64,000 nucleotides of DNA. Origin: Bacteroidales bacterium (GTDB lineage Bacteria > Bacteroidota > Bacteroidia > Bacteroidales > Paludibacteraceae). The notes below the pieces were generated by a model, which ran no database searches, had not been told where the DNA came from, and saw only the letters and a list, made by a program, of their open reading frames with translations. A program made the position numbers and the translations under genes. The DNA lies in the NCBI GenBank assembly GCA_900769555.1, contig CAAGHA010000079.1, positions 1 to 64,000 of the forward strand, given 5' to 3'. Of the stretch, positions 25,479 through 33,465 are shown piece by piece (position 1 is the first letter of the stretch; every line of letters begins with the position of its first letter).

Positions 25479-26582
25479 ATGAGAGCTTTTATTGTTTTAC
25501 TTCAAAAAGAGTTTTTGCAAATTCGGCGAAATTCTTTCCTTCCGAAACTGATAATTGTATTCCCGATTATGGTAATGCTCCTTATGCCGCTTATCATGAC
25601 CATGGATGTGCGTAATGTTAATGTGGCTATGGTCGATCAGGATCAATCTTCCACCTCTGCTCGTATCGCTTCTCATATCAATGCTTCAGACTATCTCTGT
25701 TTATCTATCGCTACAACTGAATATCCAGAGGCGATGTTTGCCTTAGAAAGGGGAGAGGTGGATGTGATTGTGCAAGTGCCTAATCGGTTTGAACAATCTC
25801 TGATGTTGGATTCCCCTATGAAAATTGGTATAACAGCTAATGCTGTTAATGCTACAAAAGGGGCATTGGGTATGCAATATGTTGTGCAGACGATTGCTTT
25901 CTCCTTGTCGGAACTGACAGAAGAGGCCGGCAGAACCAATGTGTCGGAACTAATATCCATCGAAAATCGCTTTAATCCAACTCTCAACTATAGACATTAT
26001 ATGATTCCGGCATTGATGATTATCCTCTTTATCTTGATATGCGGTTTCCTTCCTGCTCTTAGTATTGTTGGAGAAAAGGAGAAGGGTACAATTGAGCAGA
26101 TTAATGTAACTCCTGTCTCTCGATTGGTTTTTACGCTCTCAAAACTTATCCCGTATTGGATAATCGGAATGTTTGTCCTTACTATTGCGATGATTGTGGC
26201 CAAACTTGTTTATGGATTATCTCCCGTTGGAAATGTCGGACTCATCTATTTAGGGGCTGCTCTATTTATTTTGGTTATCTCTGGTTTTAGCCTTACTATC
26301 GCAAACTTGTCTGAGACAATGCAACAAACCATGTTTGTAATGTTCTTTTTTATCATGAATTTTATGTTGCTTAGCGGTTTGCTTACTCCGGTTGATTCTA
26401 TGCCTCTTTGGGCGCAAAATATTACATTGTTTCTTCCTCCTCGTTATTTCGTGGATATCTTGCGTGCTGTCTATTTAAAAGGGGCCGGATTTATTGATTT
26501 GCAGAGTTCATACTTTGCCTTGCTTCTTTTCGCTCTCTTTTTTAATTTCTTGGCGATAGTGACTTACAAAAAGAGAAGTTAA
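25479..26582 (+). CDS. ABC-2 type exporter permease 2
   Basis: This 367-residue protein is a paralogue of permease 1 with the same topology: helix, periplasmic domain, and five helices with GEKEKGTIEQINVTPV. The start at 25479 lies 4 bp after the stop of permease 1. It ends the seven-gene efflux operon. No clear terminator follows. Confidence 0.9.
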   Translation: MRAFIVLLQKEFLQIRRNSFLPKLIIVFPIMVMLLMPLIMTMDVRNVNVAMVDQDQSSTSARIASHINASDYLCLSIATTEYPEAMFALERGEVDVIVQVPNRFEQSLMLDSPMKIGITANAVNATKGALGMQYVVQTIAFSLSELTEEAGRTNVSELISIENRFNPTLNYRHYMIPALMIILFILICGFLPALSIVGEKEKGTIEQINVTPVSRLVFTLSKLIPYWIIGMFVLTIAMIVAKLVYGLSPVGNVGLIYLGAALFILVISGFSLTIANLSETMQQTMFVMFFFIMNFMLLSGLLTPVDSMPLWAQNITLFLPPRYFVDILRAVYLKGAGFIDLQSSYFALLLFALFFNFLAIVTYKKRS

Positions 26583-26675
26583 TGAACTTTTTTCTAAAAT
26601 AGAGGTAACCCTTTCAAAAAATAACTTAGAATTATAAGAATTTCCGCCAACGATTTAGTCTTTATATTTTATTTG

Positions 26676-26831
26676 AACAAACTTATCAAGTAATACATAC
26701 CGAAAAAATCTAATTTCAAAGACCTATCTGATGGCTTTATTAAGATGGTGCAGAAAAAGATTAATTTAAGACCGAGAGAAAATTTGATTTTTTTCGCTCC
26801 TAAAGATGAGTTCTTTAAACATTTTATTTAA
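26676..26831 (+). pseudogene. IS30-family transposase C-terminal relic
   Basis: Reading from 26676 gives NKLIK, a stop, then YIPKKSNF, a spacer, KINLRPRENL and FFAPKDEFFKHF before a natural stop. This is the characteristic C-terminus of IS30-type transposases (N-x-LIRQY-F/IPK; N-x-RPR; P-x-E/D-x-F). The in-frame TAA at 26691 replaces the expected glutamine codon CAA. The rest of the gene is missing. The AT-rich bases beyond the stop (to about 26853) match those after the second relic near 42.8 kb. This relic occupies part of the 403-bp gap before rpsU. Confidence 0.75.
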
Positions 26832-26926
26832 TTTCGCACTTGCTATTGGACTCTACAAAAATGTTAATTTGTAGAATTTTATAAAAAAGATATGAAAAAA
26901 CTTTTTGCGAATCAAAAAATATTGTC

Positions 26927-26934
26927 TATTTTTG
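26927..26934 (+). promoter_or_regulatory. Candidate -7 box for rpsU
   Basis: TATTTTTG matches TAnnTTTG 51 bp before the rpsU start. No TTTG lies at the expected upstream spacing, so the promoter is only tentative. Confidence 0.4.
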
Positions 26935-26985
26935 CAGTCGCTTTTAAAAGAAAATAAAAATAAAAAAATAAAATAGAAAAAAATT

Positions 26986-27177
26986 ATGATCGTAGTACCG
27001 GTAAAAGAAGGCGAAAATATTGAAAAAGCCTTGAAAAAATTTAAAAGAAAGTTTGAAAAAACAGGTGTAATTAAAGAATTACGTAACAGACAACAATTTG
27101 AAAAACCTTCAGTTGTTAAGCGTCAACAAAAGATTCATGCAATCTACGTACAACAACTTAAGAGATCAGAAGAATAA
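26986..27177 (+). CDS. rpsU: 30S ribosomal protein bS21
   Basis: The 63-residue basic protein matches bS21 over its whole length (MIVVPVKEGENIEKALKKF, then ELRNRQ and KRQQK). In Bacteroidota, bS21 helps hold the 3' tail of 16S rRNA and so hides the anti-Shine-Dalgarno sequence. The leader is almost pure A/T with no Shine-Dalgarno sequence, unlike raiA and nusG nearby. It is first in the housekeeping block and is followed by its own terminator. Confidence 0.97.
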   Translation: MIVVPVKEGENIEKALKKFKRKFEKTGVIKELRNRQQFEKPSVVKRQQKIHAIYVQQLKRSEE

Positions 27178-27198
27178 TTAGATCTGTTTTATAAGATA

Positions 27199-27231
27199 GG
27201 AGGATACGTTTTACACGTATCCTCTTTTTTT
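27199..27231 (+). terminator. Rho-independent terminator after rpsU
   Basis: AGGATACGT (27201-27209) pairs with ACGTATCCT (27215-27223) over a 5-nt loop, with two further pairs outside, followed by seven T residues. Confidence 0.9.
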
Positions 27232-27359
27232 GTTGGTAGAGAATTTAACGTAGCCTATATCCTTAAAAAATATAAAAATCATTTCTTAACTGCATTTTTT
27301 TTGGGAATCGTATTGTTAAATAAAAAATAATTCCTATATTCGTCTCTATACTTAAGACG

Positions 27360-28277
27360 ATGACATTTTCGTTAATTGAAAAATATTTGCAGTATATAGA
27401 GTATGAAAAAGGTTTTTCCTCTCATACTATTATTTCGTATAAAACGGATTTGCTGCAGTTTTTCGATTTTTTAGAAAGACGTCAAGGCTTAAAAGAGATT
27501 AAGCTTGAGTCGATAGATTTTATGTCGGTTAGAGAATGGATCCTCTTTTTGAAAGATGATGAGAATAGGACATCTTCATCAGTAAACCGTAAATTATCTG
27601 TCTTGAAATCCTTTTTTCGGTATTTGAAACAGAAAGGAGTTGTAAAAGATAATCCGATGCAACAAGTAGTTTCGTTGAAACGAGAGGCTAGGTTGCCGAA
27701 ATTTTTGAAAGAGTCGGAAGTCGAGACATTGTTAACACTTCGAGAAGAGTATTTTGCGGATGATTTTGAAGGAGTTCGAGATGCGACGATAATTGAGGCT
27801 TTCTATACATTAGGAATTCGAGAATCCGAGTTGATAGGGATAAAAGACTCTGATGTGGATGTGTCAGGATGTTATGTCTCTGTCCTAGGTAAAGGACGAA
27901 AACGAAGGTTGATACCTTTTGGTGTCAAGATGAAAGATTCTTTTTTGAATTATTTGAAAGCCCGAGAGAAGTTGCAACTTGGAAAAGTAGATACATTCTT
28001 TATAAGAAAAGATGGAAAGCCGCTTTATCCGATGTTGGTTTATCGATTAGTAAATAAGTATTTGTCGGAAGTAAGTTCATTAACCAAAAGAAGTCCGCAC
28101 GTGTTGCGACATACCTTTGCGACATTGATGTTGAATAATGGGGCAGAGTTGAATGCGGTTAAGGAGTTATTAGGACATGCAAATTTAGCTGCGACGGAAG
28201 TATATACACATACGACCTTTGAGCAGTTACGAGAGATTTATAAACGAGCCCATCCAAGGGCGGATAAAAAACTTTAA
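27360..28277 (+). CDS. xerC: Tyrosine recombinase (XerC/XerD family)
   Basis: The 305-residue protein has the N-terminal SAM-like core-binding domain (about 1-90) and a C-terminal catalytic domain with the complete set R154, H247-x-x-R250, H273 and Y282 (motifs GIRESEL, HVLRHTFA, LLGHANLAATEVYTH). Full length and location between rpsU and raiA, a conserved Bacteroidota position, point to the chromosomal Xer recombinase that resolves dimers at dif, not to an integrase of a mobile element. Whether it is the C- or D-type partner cannot be decided here. Confidence 0.88.
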   Translation: MTFSLIEKYLQYIEYEKGFSSHTIISYKTDLLQFFDFLERRQGLKEIKLESIDFMSVREWILFLKDDENRTSSSVNRKLSVLKSFFRYLKQKGVVKDNPMQQVVSLKREARLPKFLKESEVETLLTLREEYFADDFEGVRDATIIEAFYTLGIRESELIGIKDSDVDVSGCYVSVLGKGRKRRLIPFGVKMKDSFLNYLKAREKLQLGKVDTFFIRKDGKPLYPMLVYRLVNKYLSEVSSLTKRSPHVLRHTFATLMLNNGAELNAVKELLGHANLAATEVYTHTTFEQLREIYKRAHPRADKKL

Positions 28278-28281
28278 ATTT

Positions 28282-28287
28282 AGGAGG
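28282..28287 (+). promoter_or_regulatory. Strong Shine-Dalgarno sequence of raiA
   Basis: AGGAGG lies 8 nt before the raiA ATG. Most genes in this window have no such sequence, so its presence is notable. Confidence 0.8.
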
Positions 28288-28295
28288 GACAGATT

Positions 28296-28601
28296 ATGAA
28301 GGTGACAGTTCAGACAGTGCATTTTGATGCAACAGTGAAGTTAGAAGAGTTTATCAATAAGAAGATCGCCAAGTTGGAGCAATATTCAGACAAGATTACG
28401 GCGGTTGATGTAGTGTTGGAAGTTGTTAAACCAGAGACGTCTGATAATAAAAAAGTGATGTTGAAGGTGTTGATGCCCGGAAGTGAATTAGTTGTAAATA
28501 AAACAGCAGATTCATTCGAGGAAGCTTTTGATAATTCTATGGATGCAATGATACGATCTATAAAAAAAGCAAAAGAAAAAGCGAATGAATTAAAAAAATA
28601 G
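28296..28601 (+). CDS. raiA: Ribosome hibernation / translation inhibitor RaiA (HPF family)
   Basis: The 101-residue protein matches short hibernation factors: KVTVQTVHFDATVKLEEFI, the basic helix, and FEEAFDNSMDAMIRSIKK. Such proteins bind the 30S decoding region in stationary phase or stress and block mRNA and tRNA entry. It starts 18 bp after xerC and is preceded by a full AGGAGG at 8-nt spacing. The tRNA-tuf promoter begins only 9 bp after its stop. Confidence 0.92.
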   Translation: MKVTVQTVHFDATVKLEEFINKKIAKLEQYSDKITAVDVVLEVVKPETSDNKKVMLKVLMPGSELVVNKTADSFEEAFDNSMDAMIRSIKKAKEKANELKK

Positions 28602-28610
28602 TTCAAAAAA

Positions 28611-28641
28611 TTTGTAGGATAAAAAAAAATGCCTACATTTG
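28611..28641 (+). promoter_or_regulatory. Promoter of the tRNA-tuf operon
   Basis: TTTG at 28611-28614 and TACATTTG at 28634-28641 with exactly 19 bp between them form a complete Bacteroidota promoter. It drives four tRNAs, tuf and probably the genes beyond. Confidence 0.82.
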
Positions 28642-28642
28642 C

Positions 28643-28677
28643 ACGCCGTTTCAAAGTTACGCACAATGAAACGGCGT
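28643..28677 (+). promoter_or_regulatory. 11-bp perfect inverted repeat at the tRNA-tuf operon start
   Basis: ACGCCGTTTCA (28643-28653) and TGAAACGGCGT (28667-28677) are perfect complements around a 13-nt spacer. The left arm begins 1 bp after the -7 box, so it straddles the expected start site. It could be an operator or, if transcription starts early, a leader hairpin. Confidence 0.65.
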
Positions 28678-28688
28678 AAAATATGACT

Positions 28689-28762
28689 GCCTCTTTAGCT
28701 CAGTTGGCCAGAGCACGTGATTTGTAATCTCGGGGTCGTTGGTTCGAATCCGACAAGAGGCT
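28689..28762 (+). tRNA. tRNA-Thr (anticodon TGT)
   Basis: The sequence folds as a cloverleaf: acceptor GCCTCTT/AAGAGGC, D-arm GCTC/GAGC, anticodon loop TTTGTAA giving TGT, T-arm GTTGG-TTCGAAT-CCGAC. The anticodon stem has one T-T mismatch. CCA is not encoded. Confidence 0.93.
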
Positions 28763-28798
28763 CAAAGAAAAAGAGATCTTTAAAATAACAGTTGTGTA

Positions 28799-28881
28799 GG
28801 GCGAATACCAGAGTGGCCAAATGGGGCAGACTGTAAATCTGCTGGCTTATGCCTTCGGTGGTTCGAATCCATCTTCGCCCA
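28799..28881 (+). tRNA. tRNA-Tyr (anticodon GTA)
   Basis: Acceptor GGGCGAA/TTCGCCC, anticodon loop CTGTAAA giving GTA, and the long variable arm of bacterial tRNA-Tyr (GCTGGCTTATGCCTTC region). T-loop TTCGAAT is standard. CCA is not encoded. Confidence 0.93.
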
Positions 28882-28897
28882 CAACTTGATGAATTTC

Positions 28898-28970
28898 GCG
28901 GAAGTAGCTCAGTTGGTAGAGCATCAGCCTTCCAAGCTGAGGGTCGCGGGTTCGAACCCCGTCTTCCGCT
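28898..28970 (+). tRNA. tRNA-Gly (anticodon TCC)
   Basis: Acceptor GCGGAAG/CTTCCGC, D-arm GCTC/GAGC, anticodon loop CTTCCAA giving TCC, T-arm GCGGG-TTCGAAC-CCCGT. All stems are well paired. CCA is not encoded. Confidence 0.94.
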
Positions 28971-28976
28971 CTATTC

Positions 28977-29048
<72 letters not shown>

Positions 29049-29104
29049 CTGTTGCGAAAGTTGGAAATAAAAATTATTAATTAATTAAAAATATTTAAGA
29101 AGTT

Positions 29105-30292
29105 ATGGCAAAAGAACAATTCGACCGTTCGAAAGCGCACGTTAACATTGGTACAATTGGACACGTTGACCATGGTAAGACTACTTTGACTGCTGCTATC
29201 ACTACAGTATTGGCAAAGAAAGGTCTTTCTGAATTGCGCTCATTTGATTCTATTGATAATGCTCCTGAAGAGAAAGAGCGTGGTATCACAATTAATACAT
29301 CACACGTTGAGTACCAAACAGAGACTCGTCACTATGCACACGTTGACTGTCCGGGTCACGCCGACTATGTAAAGAACATGGTAACTGGTGCTGCTCAAAT
29401 GGATGGTGCTATCATCGTAGTAGCTGCAACTGATGGTCCAATGCCTCAAACTCGTGAGCACATTCTTTTGGCTCGTCAGGTAAACGTACCTCGCTTGGTT
29501 GTATTTATGAACAAGTGTGATATGGTTGATGACGCTGAAATGTTGGACTTGGTTGAAATGGAAATGCGCGAATTGTTGGATTTCTATGAGTTCGATGCTG
29601 ATAACACTCCAATTATCCGTGGTTCTGCTTTGGGTGCTTTGAATGGTGAAGCTGAATGGGAAGATAAAATTATGGAATTGATGGGTGCTGTTGATACTTG
29701 GATTGAACTTCCTCCACGTGATATCGACAAACCTTTCTTGATGCCTGTTGAGGACGTGTTCTCTATCACAGGTCGTGGTACTGTAGCAACTGGTCGTATC
29801 GAAACTGGTATCATCAAAGTAGGTGAAGAAATCGAAATTATCGGTTTGGGAGCTGAAAAATTGAAATCAACTGTAACTGGTGTTGAGATGTTCCGTAAGT
29901 TGTTGGACGAAGGTCAAGCTGGTGATAACGTAGGTTTGTTGCTTCGTGGTATCGACAAGGATCAAATCAAGAGAGGTATGGTTCTTTGTAAACCAGGTCA
30001 AGTTACTCCTCACACTGAGTTTAAGGCTTCTGTTTATATCTTGAAGAAAGAAGAAGGTGGACGTCACACTCCATTCCATAACAAATATCGTCCTCAATTC
30101 TATATCCGTACTTTGGATGTAACTGGTGAGATTACTTTGCCAGAAGGAACTGAGATGGTTATGCCAGGTGATAACTTGGAGATTAATGTTAAGTTGATCT
30201 ATCCTGTAGCTTGTAGCGAAGGTCTTCGTTTCGCTATCCGTGAAGGTGGTAGAACAGTAGGTTCTGGTCAAATTACAGCAATTATTGACTAA
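29105..30292 (+). CDS. tuf: Translation elongation factor EF-Tu
   Basis: The 395-residue protein is a full-length EF-Tu: G1 GHVDHGKT at 19-26, DCPGHADY, NKCDMV and GSAL nucleotide-binding motifs, then the two beta-barrel domains ending SGQITAIID. It delivers aminoacyl-tRNA to the ribosome in the GTP form. Its codon use is strongly biased, as for a highly expressed gene. It is co-oriented with four tRNA genes upstream and tRNA-Trp downstream, a conserved arrangement. Confidence 0.98.
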   Translation: MAKEQFDRSKAHVNIGTIGHVDHGKTTLTAAITTVLAKKGLSELRSFDSIDNAPEEKERGITINTSHVEYQTETRHYAHVDCPGHADYVKNMVTGAAQMDGAIIVVAATDGPMPQTREHILLARQVNVPRLVVFMNKCDMVDDAEMLDLVEMEMRELLDFYEFDADNTPIIRGSALGALNGEAEWEDKIMELMGAVDTWIELPPRDIDKPFLMPVEDVFSITGRGTVATGRIETGIIKVGEEIEIIGLGAEKLKSTVTGVEMFRKLLDEGQAGDNVGLLLRGIDKDQIKRGMVLCKPGQVTPHTEFKASVYILKKEEGGRHTPFHNKYRPQFYIRTLDVTGEITLPEGTEMVMPGDNLEINVKLIYPVACSEGLRFAIREGGRTVGSGQITAIID

Positions 30293-30302
30293 TTTATAAA
30301 CT

Positions 30303-30327
30303 TATCCTCTGGTTAATCCGGAGGATA
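30303..30327 (+). other. Hairpin between tuf and tRNA-Trp
   Basis: TATCCTCTGG (30303-30312) pairs with CCGGAGGATA (30318-30327), one G-T wobble, loop TTAAT. No T-run follows and tRNA-Trp begins 3 bp later, so this looks like a processing signal or mild pause site and not a full terminator. Confidence 0.55.
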
Positions 30328-30330
30328 ATA

Positions 30331-30405
30331 CACGGGAGTAGCTCAGTTGGTAGAGCACCGGTCTCCAAAACCGGGTGTCGGGAGTTCGAGCCTCTCCTTC
30401 CGTGC
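30331..30405 (+). tRNA. tRNA-Trp (anticodon CCA)
   Basis: Acceptor CACGGGA/TTCCGTG (one G-T pair), D-arm GCTC/GAGC, anticodon stem CCGGT/ACCGG with loop CTCCAAA giving CCA, T-loop TTCGAGC. It sits between tuf and secE, the usual Bacteroidota place. Confidence 0.93.
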
Positions 30406-30419
30406 TAATTATTATAGTG

Positions 30420-30611
30420 ATGAAAGTATTAACTTATATCAAAGATTCATACGACGAACTAGTTCATAAAGTTTCTTGGCCTTCGTCAAAGGAGTTATCC
30501 AATAGTGCAGTAGTTGTTCTAGTAGCTTCCCTTCTTATTGCTCTAGTAATTTTTGGTATGGACAAGGCGATTGGGGAATTAATGAAGTTCATCTACGGTT
30601 TGTTATCATAA
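30420..30611 (+). CDS. secE: Preprotein translocase subunit SecE
   Basis: The 63-residue protein has the SecE core: an amphipathic helix with ELVHKVSWPSSKEL followed by a single membrane helix (VVVLVASLLIALVIFGMDKAI). It clamps SecY in the translocon. The ATG at 30420 is chosen; the open frame extends upstream into tRNA-Trp, which cannot be coding. nusG follows after 16 bp, as in most bacteria. Confidence 0.95.
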   Translation: MKVLTYIKDSYDELVHKVSWPSSKELSNSAVVVLVASLLIALVIFGMDKAIGELMKFIYGLLS

Positions 30612-30614
30612 GTA

Positions 30615-30620
30615 AGGAGG
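30615..30620 (+). promoter_or_regulatory. Strong Shine-Dalgarno sequence of nusG
   Basis: AGGAGG (extended to AGGAGGG) ends 7 nt before the nusG ATG, one of the few full matches in the window. Confidence 0.8.
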
Positions 30621-30627
30621 GATTAAA

Positions 30628-31182
30628 ATGTCTGAGACTGGTATGAAGTGGTACGTTTTGCGTGCTATTAGTGGAAAAGAGAGCAAGGTGCGTGAATATC
30701 TTGAGAATGAGATAGCTAACACGGATCTTGGTAAGTATGTTTCGTCTGTTTTGATTCCGACCGAACGAGTATTTCAAATTAAGAATGGAAAAAAAATTTC
30801 CAAAGAGAGAACTTATCTTCCTGGTTATGTTTTAATTCAAGCAAATCTTGTTGGTGAAGTATCTCATCGATTAACTGAAGTTCCTAATGTTATAGGTTTT
30901 TTGGGCGATGGTTCAAAGAAAAATAATGCTCCGGTTCCTTTGCGTCAGAGTGAAGTGAATCGTATTTTAGGTAAGGTTGATGAGTTAAATGAGTCAGAAG
31001 AGGAGATTGTTGTTCCATATTTCGTTGGAGAGACTGTAAAGGTTACTTTTGGTCCATTCAGCGGATTTAGTGGTATAATTGAGGAAGTAAACAATGAGCG
31101 TAAAAAACTCAAAGTTATGGTTAAAATCTTCGGTCGTAAGACTCCATTGGAATTGAGTTTTACACAAGTTGAAAAGGAGTAG
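30628..31182 (+). CDS. nusG: Transcription elongation/antitermination factor NusG
   Basis: The 184-residue protein has the NGN domain (KWYVLRAISGKESKVREYL; LPGYVLIQ) and a C-terminal KOW domain (VKVTFGPFSGFSGIIEEV). NusG binds the RNA polymerase clamp, couples transcription to translation and assists Rho. It sits between secE and rplK. A perfect AGGAGG precedes its start. Confidence 0.97.
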   Translation: MSETGMKWYVLRAISGKESKVREYLENEIANTDLGKYVSSVLIPTERVFQIKNGKKISKERTYLPGYVLIQANLVGEVSHRLTEVPNVIGFLGDGSKKNNAPVPLRQSEVNRILGKVDELNESEEEIVVPYFVGETVKVTFGPFSGFSGIIEEVNNERKKLKVMVKIFGRKTPLELSFTQVEKE

Positions 31183-31240
31183 TGTTACTCTGAATTATTC
31201 TAGTTCGTAATAATTTTTTTTTAATTTAAATATTAACAAA

Positions 31241-31684
31241 ATGGCTAAAGAAGTTGCTGGATTTATCAAATTGCAGATAAAGGGAGGCGCTGCGAATCCA
31301 TCTCCACCGGTTGGACCTGCGTTAGGTTCTAAGGGTATTAATATCATGGACTTCTGCAAGCAGTTTAATGCAAGAACTCAAGACAAAGCCGGAAAGGTAT
31401 TGCCTGTAGTTATCTCTTACTATGCTGATAAGTCTTTTGATTTTGTCGTTAAGACACCTCCAGTAGCAGTTCAACTTTTGGAGATTACAAAACAAAAGAG
31501 TGGTTCTGCTGAGCCTAATCGTAAGAAAATTGCTGAAATTACTTGGAACCAAGTTAGAGCTATCGCAGAGGATAAAATGCAAGATTTAAATTGCTTTACT
31601 ATTGAATCTGCTATGACTATGGTTGCAGGAACAGCAAGAAGTATGGGTATCACCGTAAAAGGAGAATTCCCTGGTAATAAATAA
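31241..31684 (+). CDS. rplK: 50S ribosomal protein uL11
   Basis: The 147-residue protein matches uL11 throughout (GFIKLQIKGGAANPSPPVGPA; GINIMDFCKQFNA). It forms the GTPase-associated centre with 23S rRNA. It is first of the rplKAJL cluster, 58 bp after nusG, and rplA follows by 17 bp. Confidence 0.98.
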   Translation: MAKEVAGFIKLQIKGGAANPSPPVGPALGSKGINIMDFCKQFNARTQDKAGKVLPVVISYYADKSFDFVVKTPPVAVQLLEITKQKSGSAEPNRKKIAEITWNQVRAIAEDKMQDLNCFTIESAMTMVAGTARSMGITVKGEFPGNK

Positions 31685-31701
31685 TTAACACTTCAATTGA
31701 A

Positions 31702-32400
31702 ATGGGTAAACTTACAAAAAATCAAAAGTTAGCTTTAGAGAAGATTGAAGCAGGGAAATCTTACTCTTTAAAGGAAGCATCTGAGTTGGTAAAAGAAGTT
31801 ACTACAACTAAGTTTGATGCTTCAGTTGATATTGATGTTCGTCTAGGTGTTGATCCTCGTAAGGCAAATCAAATGGTACGTGGTGTTGTTTCATTGCCTA
31901 ATGGTACAGGTAAAACTGTTCGAGTTTTGGCTTTGTGTACACCTGATGCAGAAGCTGATGCTAAAGCAGCTGGTGCAGATTATGTTGGTTTGGATGAGTA
32001 TATCGAGAAGATCAAAGGTGGTTGGACAGATGTAGATGTTATTATAACTATGCCTTCTATCATGGGTAAAATTGGTGCTTTAGGTCGTGTGTTGGGTCCT
32101 CGTGGTTTGATGCCGAATCCTAAGAGTGGTACTGTTACAAATGAAGTAGGGAAAGCGGTTAGAGAAGTTAAACAAGGAAAGATCGACTTCAAAGTTGACA
32201 AGTTCGGTATTGTTCACACTTCAGTAGGAAAGGTATCATTCACTCCACAACAAATTACAGAGAATGCAAAGGTTTTCATTGATACTTTGATCAAGTTGAA
32301 ACCAGCTTCTTCTAAGGGAGTGTATGTTAAGAGTATTTATCTTTCAAGTACTATGAGTCCGGGTATTAAAGTTGACCCTAAATCAGTTGATGAAATTTAA
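31702..32400 (+). CDS. rplA: 50S ribosomal protein uL1
   Basis: The 232-residue protein is full-length uL1 (LGVDPRKANQMVRGVVSLP; LGPRGLMPNPKSGTV). It forms the mobile L1 stalk that guides deacylated tRNA out of the E site, and in many bacteria represses its own operon. rplJ follows after 11 bp, leaving no room for a long L10 leader. Confidence 0.98.
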   Translation: MGKLTKNQKLALEKIEAGKSYSLKEASELVKEVTTTKFDASVDIDVRLGVDPRKANQMVRGVVSLPNGTGKTVRVLALCTPDAEADAKAAGADYVGLDEYIEKIKGGWTDVDVIITMPSIMGKIGALGRVLGPRGLMPNPKSGTVTNEVGKAVREVKQGKIDFKVDKFGIVHTSVGKVSFTPQQITENAKVFIDTLIKLKPASSKGVYVKSIYLSSTMSPGIKVDPKSVDEI

Positions 32401-32411
32401 TATTTAGAAAC

Positions 32412-32930
32412 ATGAAAAAGGAAGATAAAAATCTTATCATAGAGCAGATTGTTAACAATCTTAATGAATATTCTCACTTCTATATCACTGATGCTGCTGG
32501 TTTAACTGCTGACATGACAAGTGATTTGAGAAGAGCTTGTTTTAAACAAGAAATTAAGTTCGTTGTAGTAAAAAATACTTTGTTAAAGAGAGCATTGGAG
32601 CAAAAAGGAGATTTTTCTCAAATGTATAGCCTTCTTGAAGGTCCTACAGCTTTGATGTTGTCTAATACTGGGAATGCTCCGGCGAAGTTGCTTAAAGAGT
32701 TTGGAAAGAGTAATAAAATTGGTAAGCCGGTTTTGAAAGGTGCTTATGTTGAAGAAAGTTTCTATTTAGGTGCTGATCAATTGGATGCTTTGGTAAGCAT
32801 CAAGAGCAAAAACGAGCTTATTGGCGATATTATTACTTTGTTACAATCTCCAGCAAAGAATGTTATTTCTGCTCTTCAATCAGGAGGTACTACTCTCCAC
32901 GGAGTGTTAAAAACACTTTCAGAAAAATAA
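32412..32930 (+). CDS. rplJ: 50S ribosomal protein uL10
   Basis: The 172-residue protein matches uL10 (YITDAAGLTADMTSDLRRAC; VVKNTLLKRALE). It anchors the bL12 dimers of the ribosomal stalk. It sits directly between rplA and rplL in the canonical order. Confidence 0.97.
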   Translation: MKKEDKNLIIEQIVNNLNEYSHFYITDAAGLTADMTSDLRRACFKQEIKFVVVKNTLLKRALEQKGDFSQMYSLLEGPTALMLSNTGNAPAKLLKEFGKSNKIGKPVLKGAYVEESFYLGADQLDALVSIKSKNELIGDIITLLQSPAKNVISALQSGGTTLHGVLKTLSEK

Positions 32931-32975
32931 TTAATAGTAATAATCGAATTATAAACAATTTTAATACATATAACA

Positions 32976-33350
32976 ATGGCAGATTTGAAAGCTTTTGCAG
33001 AACAATTAGTTAATTTGACAGTTAAAGAAGTTAACGAACTAGCTGAAATTTTGAAAAACGAATATGGTATTGAACCTGCTGCTGCAGCTGTTGCTGTTGC
33101 TGCTCCTGCAGCTGGTGCAGCTGCTGCTGAAGAAGAAAAATCATCTTTCGATGTTGTTTTGAAATCAGCAGGTGCTAACAAGTTAGCAATCGTTAAATTA
33201 GTTAAGGAATTGACTGGTCTTGGCTTGAAAGAGGCTAAAGATATGGTTGATGGTGCTCCTAGCGTAATTAAAGAAGGTCTAGCTAAGGCTGACGCTGAAG
33301 GTCTTAAGAAACAACTTGAAGAAGGCGGAGCTGAAGTTGAACTTAAATAG
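32976..33350 (+). CDS. rplL: 50S ribosomal protein bL12 (L7/L12)
   Basis: The 124-residue protein has the N-terminal dimerisation helix pair, an Ala/Glu-rich hinge and the C-terminal factor-binding domain (SFDVVLKSAGANKLAIVKLV; GLGLKEAKDMVDGAP). It recruits translation GTPases. A hairpin with a T-run follows before rpoB. Confidence 0.98.
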   Translation: MADLKAFAEQLVNLTVKEVNELAEILKNEYGIEPAAAAVAVAAPAAGAAAAEEEKSSFDVVLKSAGANKLAIVKLVKELTGLGLKEAKDMVDGAPSVIKEGLAKADAEGLKKQLEEGGAEVELK

Positions 33351-33380
33351 TACTGCATGGTTCTGATTATCAGGAACTTT

Positions 33381-33418
33381 GGTTTAGAACCTTTAACAAG
33401 GAGGTTCTAAACCTTTTT
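33381..33418 (+). terminator. Terminator-like attenuator between rplL and rpoB
   Basis: GGTTTAGAACC (33381-33391) pairs perfectly with GGTTCTAAACC (33403-33413) and is followed by five T residues. I see no promoter between it and rpoB at 33466. It therefore probably lets only part of transcription through, which would lower polymerase relative to bL12. Confidence 0.75.
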
Positions 33419-33465
33419 ACGTCTATTTTTATTTTTAAGTTTACTTCACTTAAATTTTAAAGTCA

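Noticed and set aside
27360..28277. Integrase of a mobile element
   Set aside because: Its size, conserved place between rpsU and raiA, and lack of attachment repeats fit the housekeeping Xer recombinase.
32876..33358. Reverse-strand open frame opposite rplL
   Set aside because: It mirrors the Ala-rich coding sequence of rplL; such antisense frames arise from codon bias.
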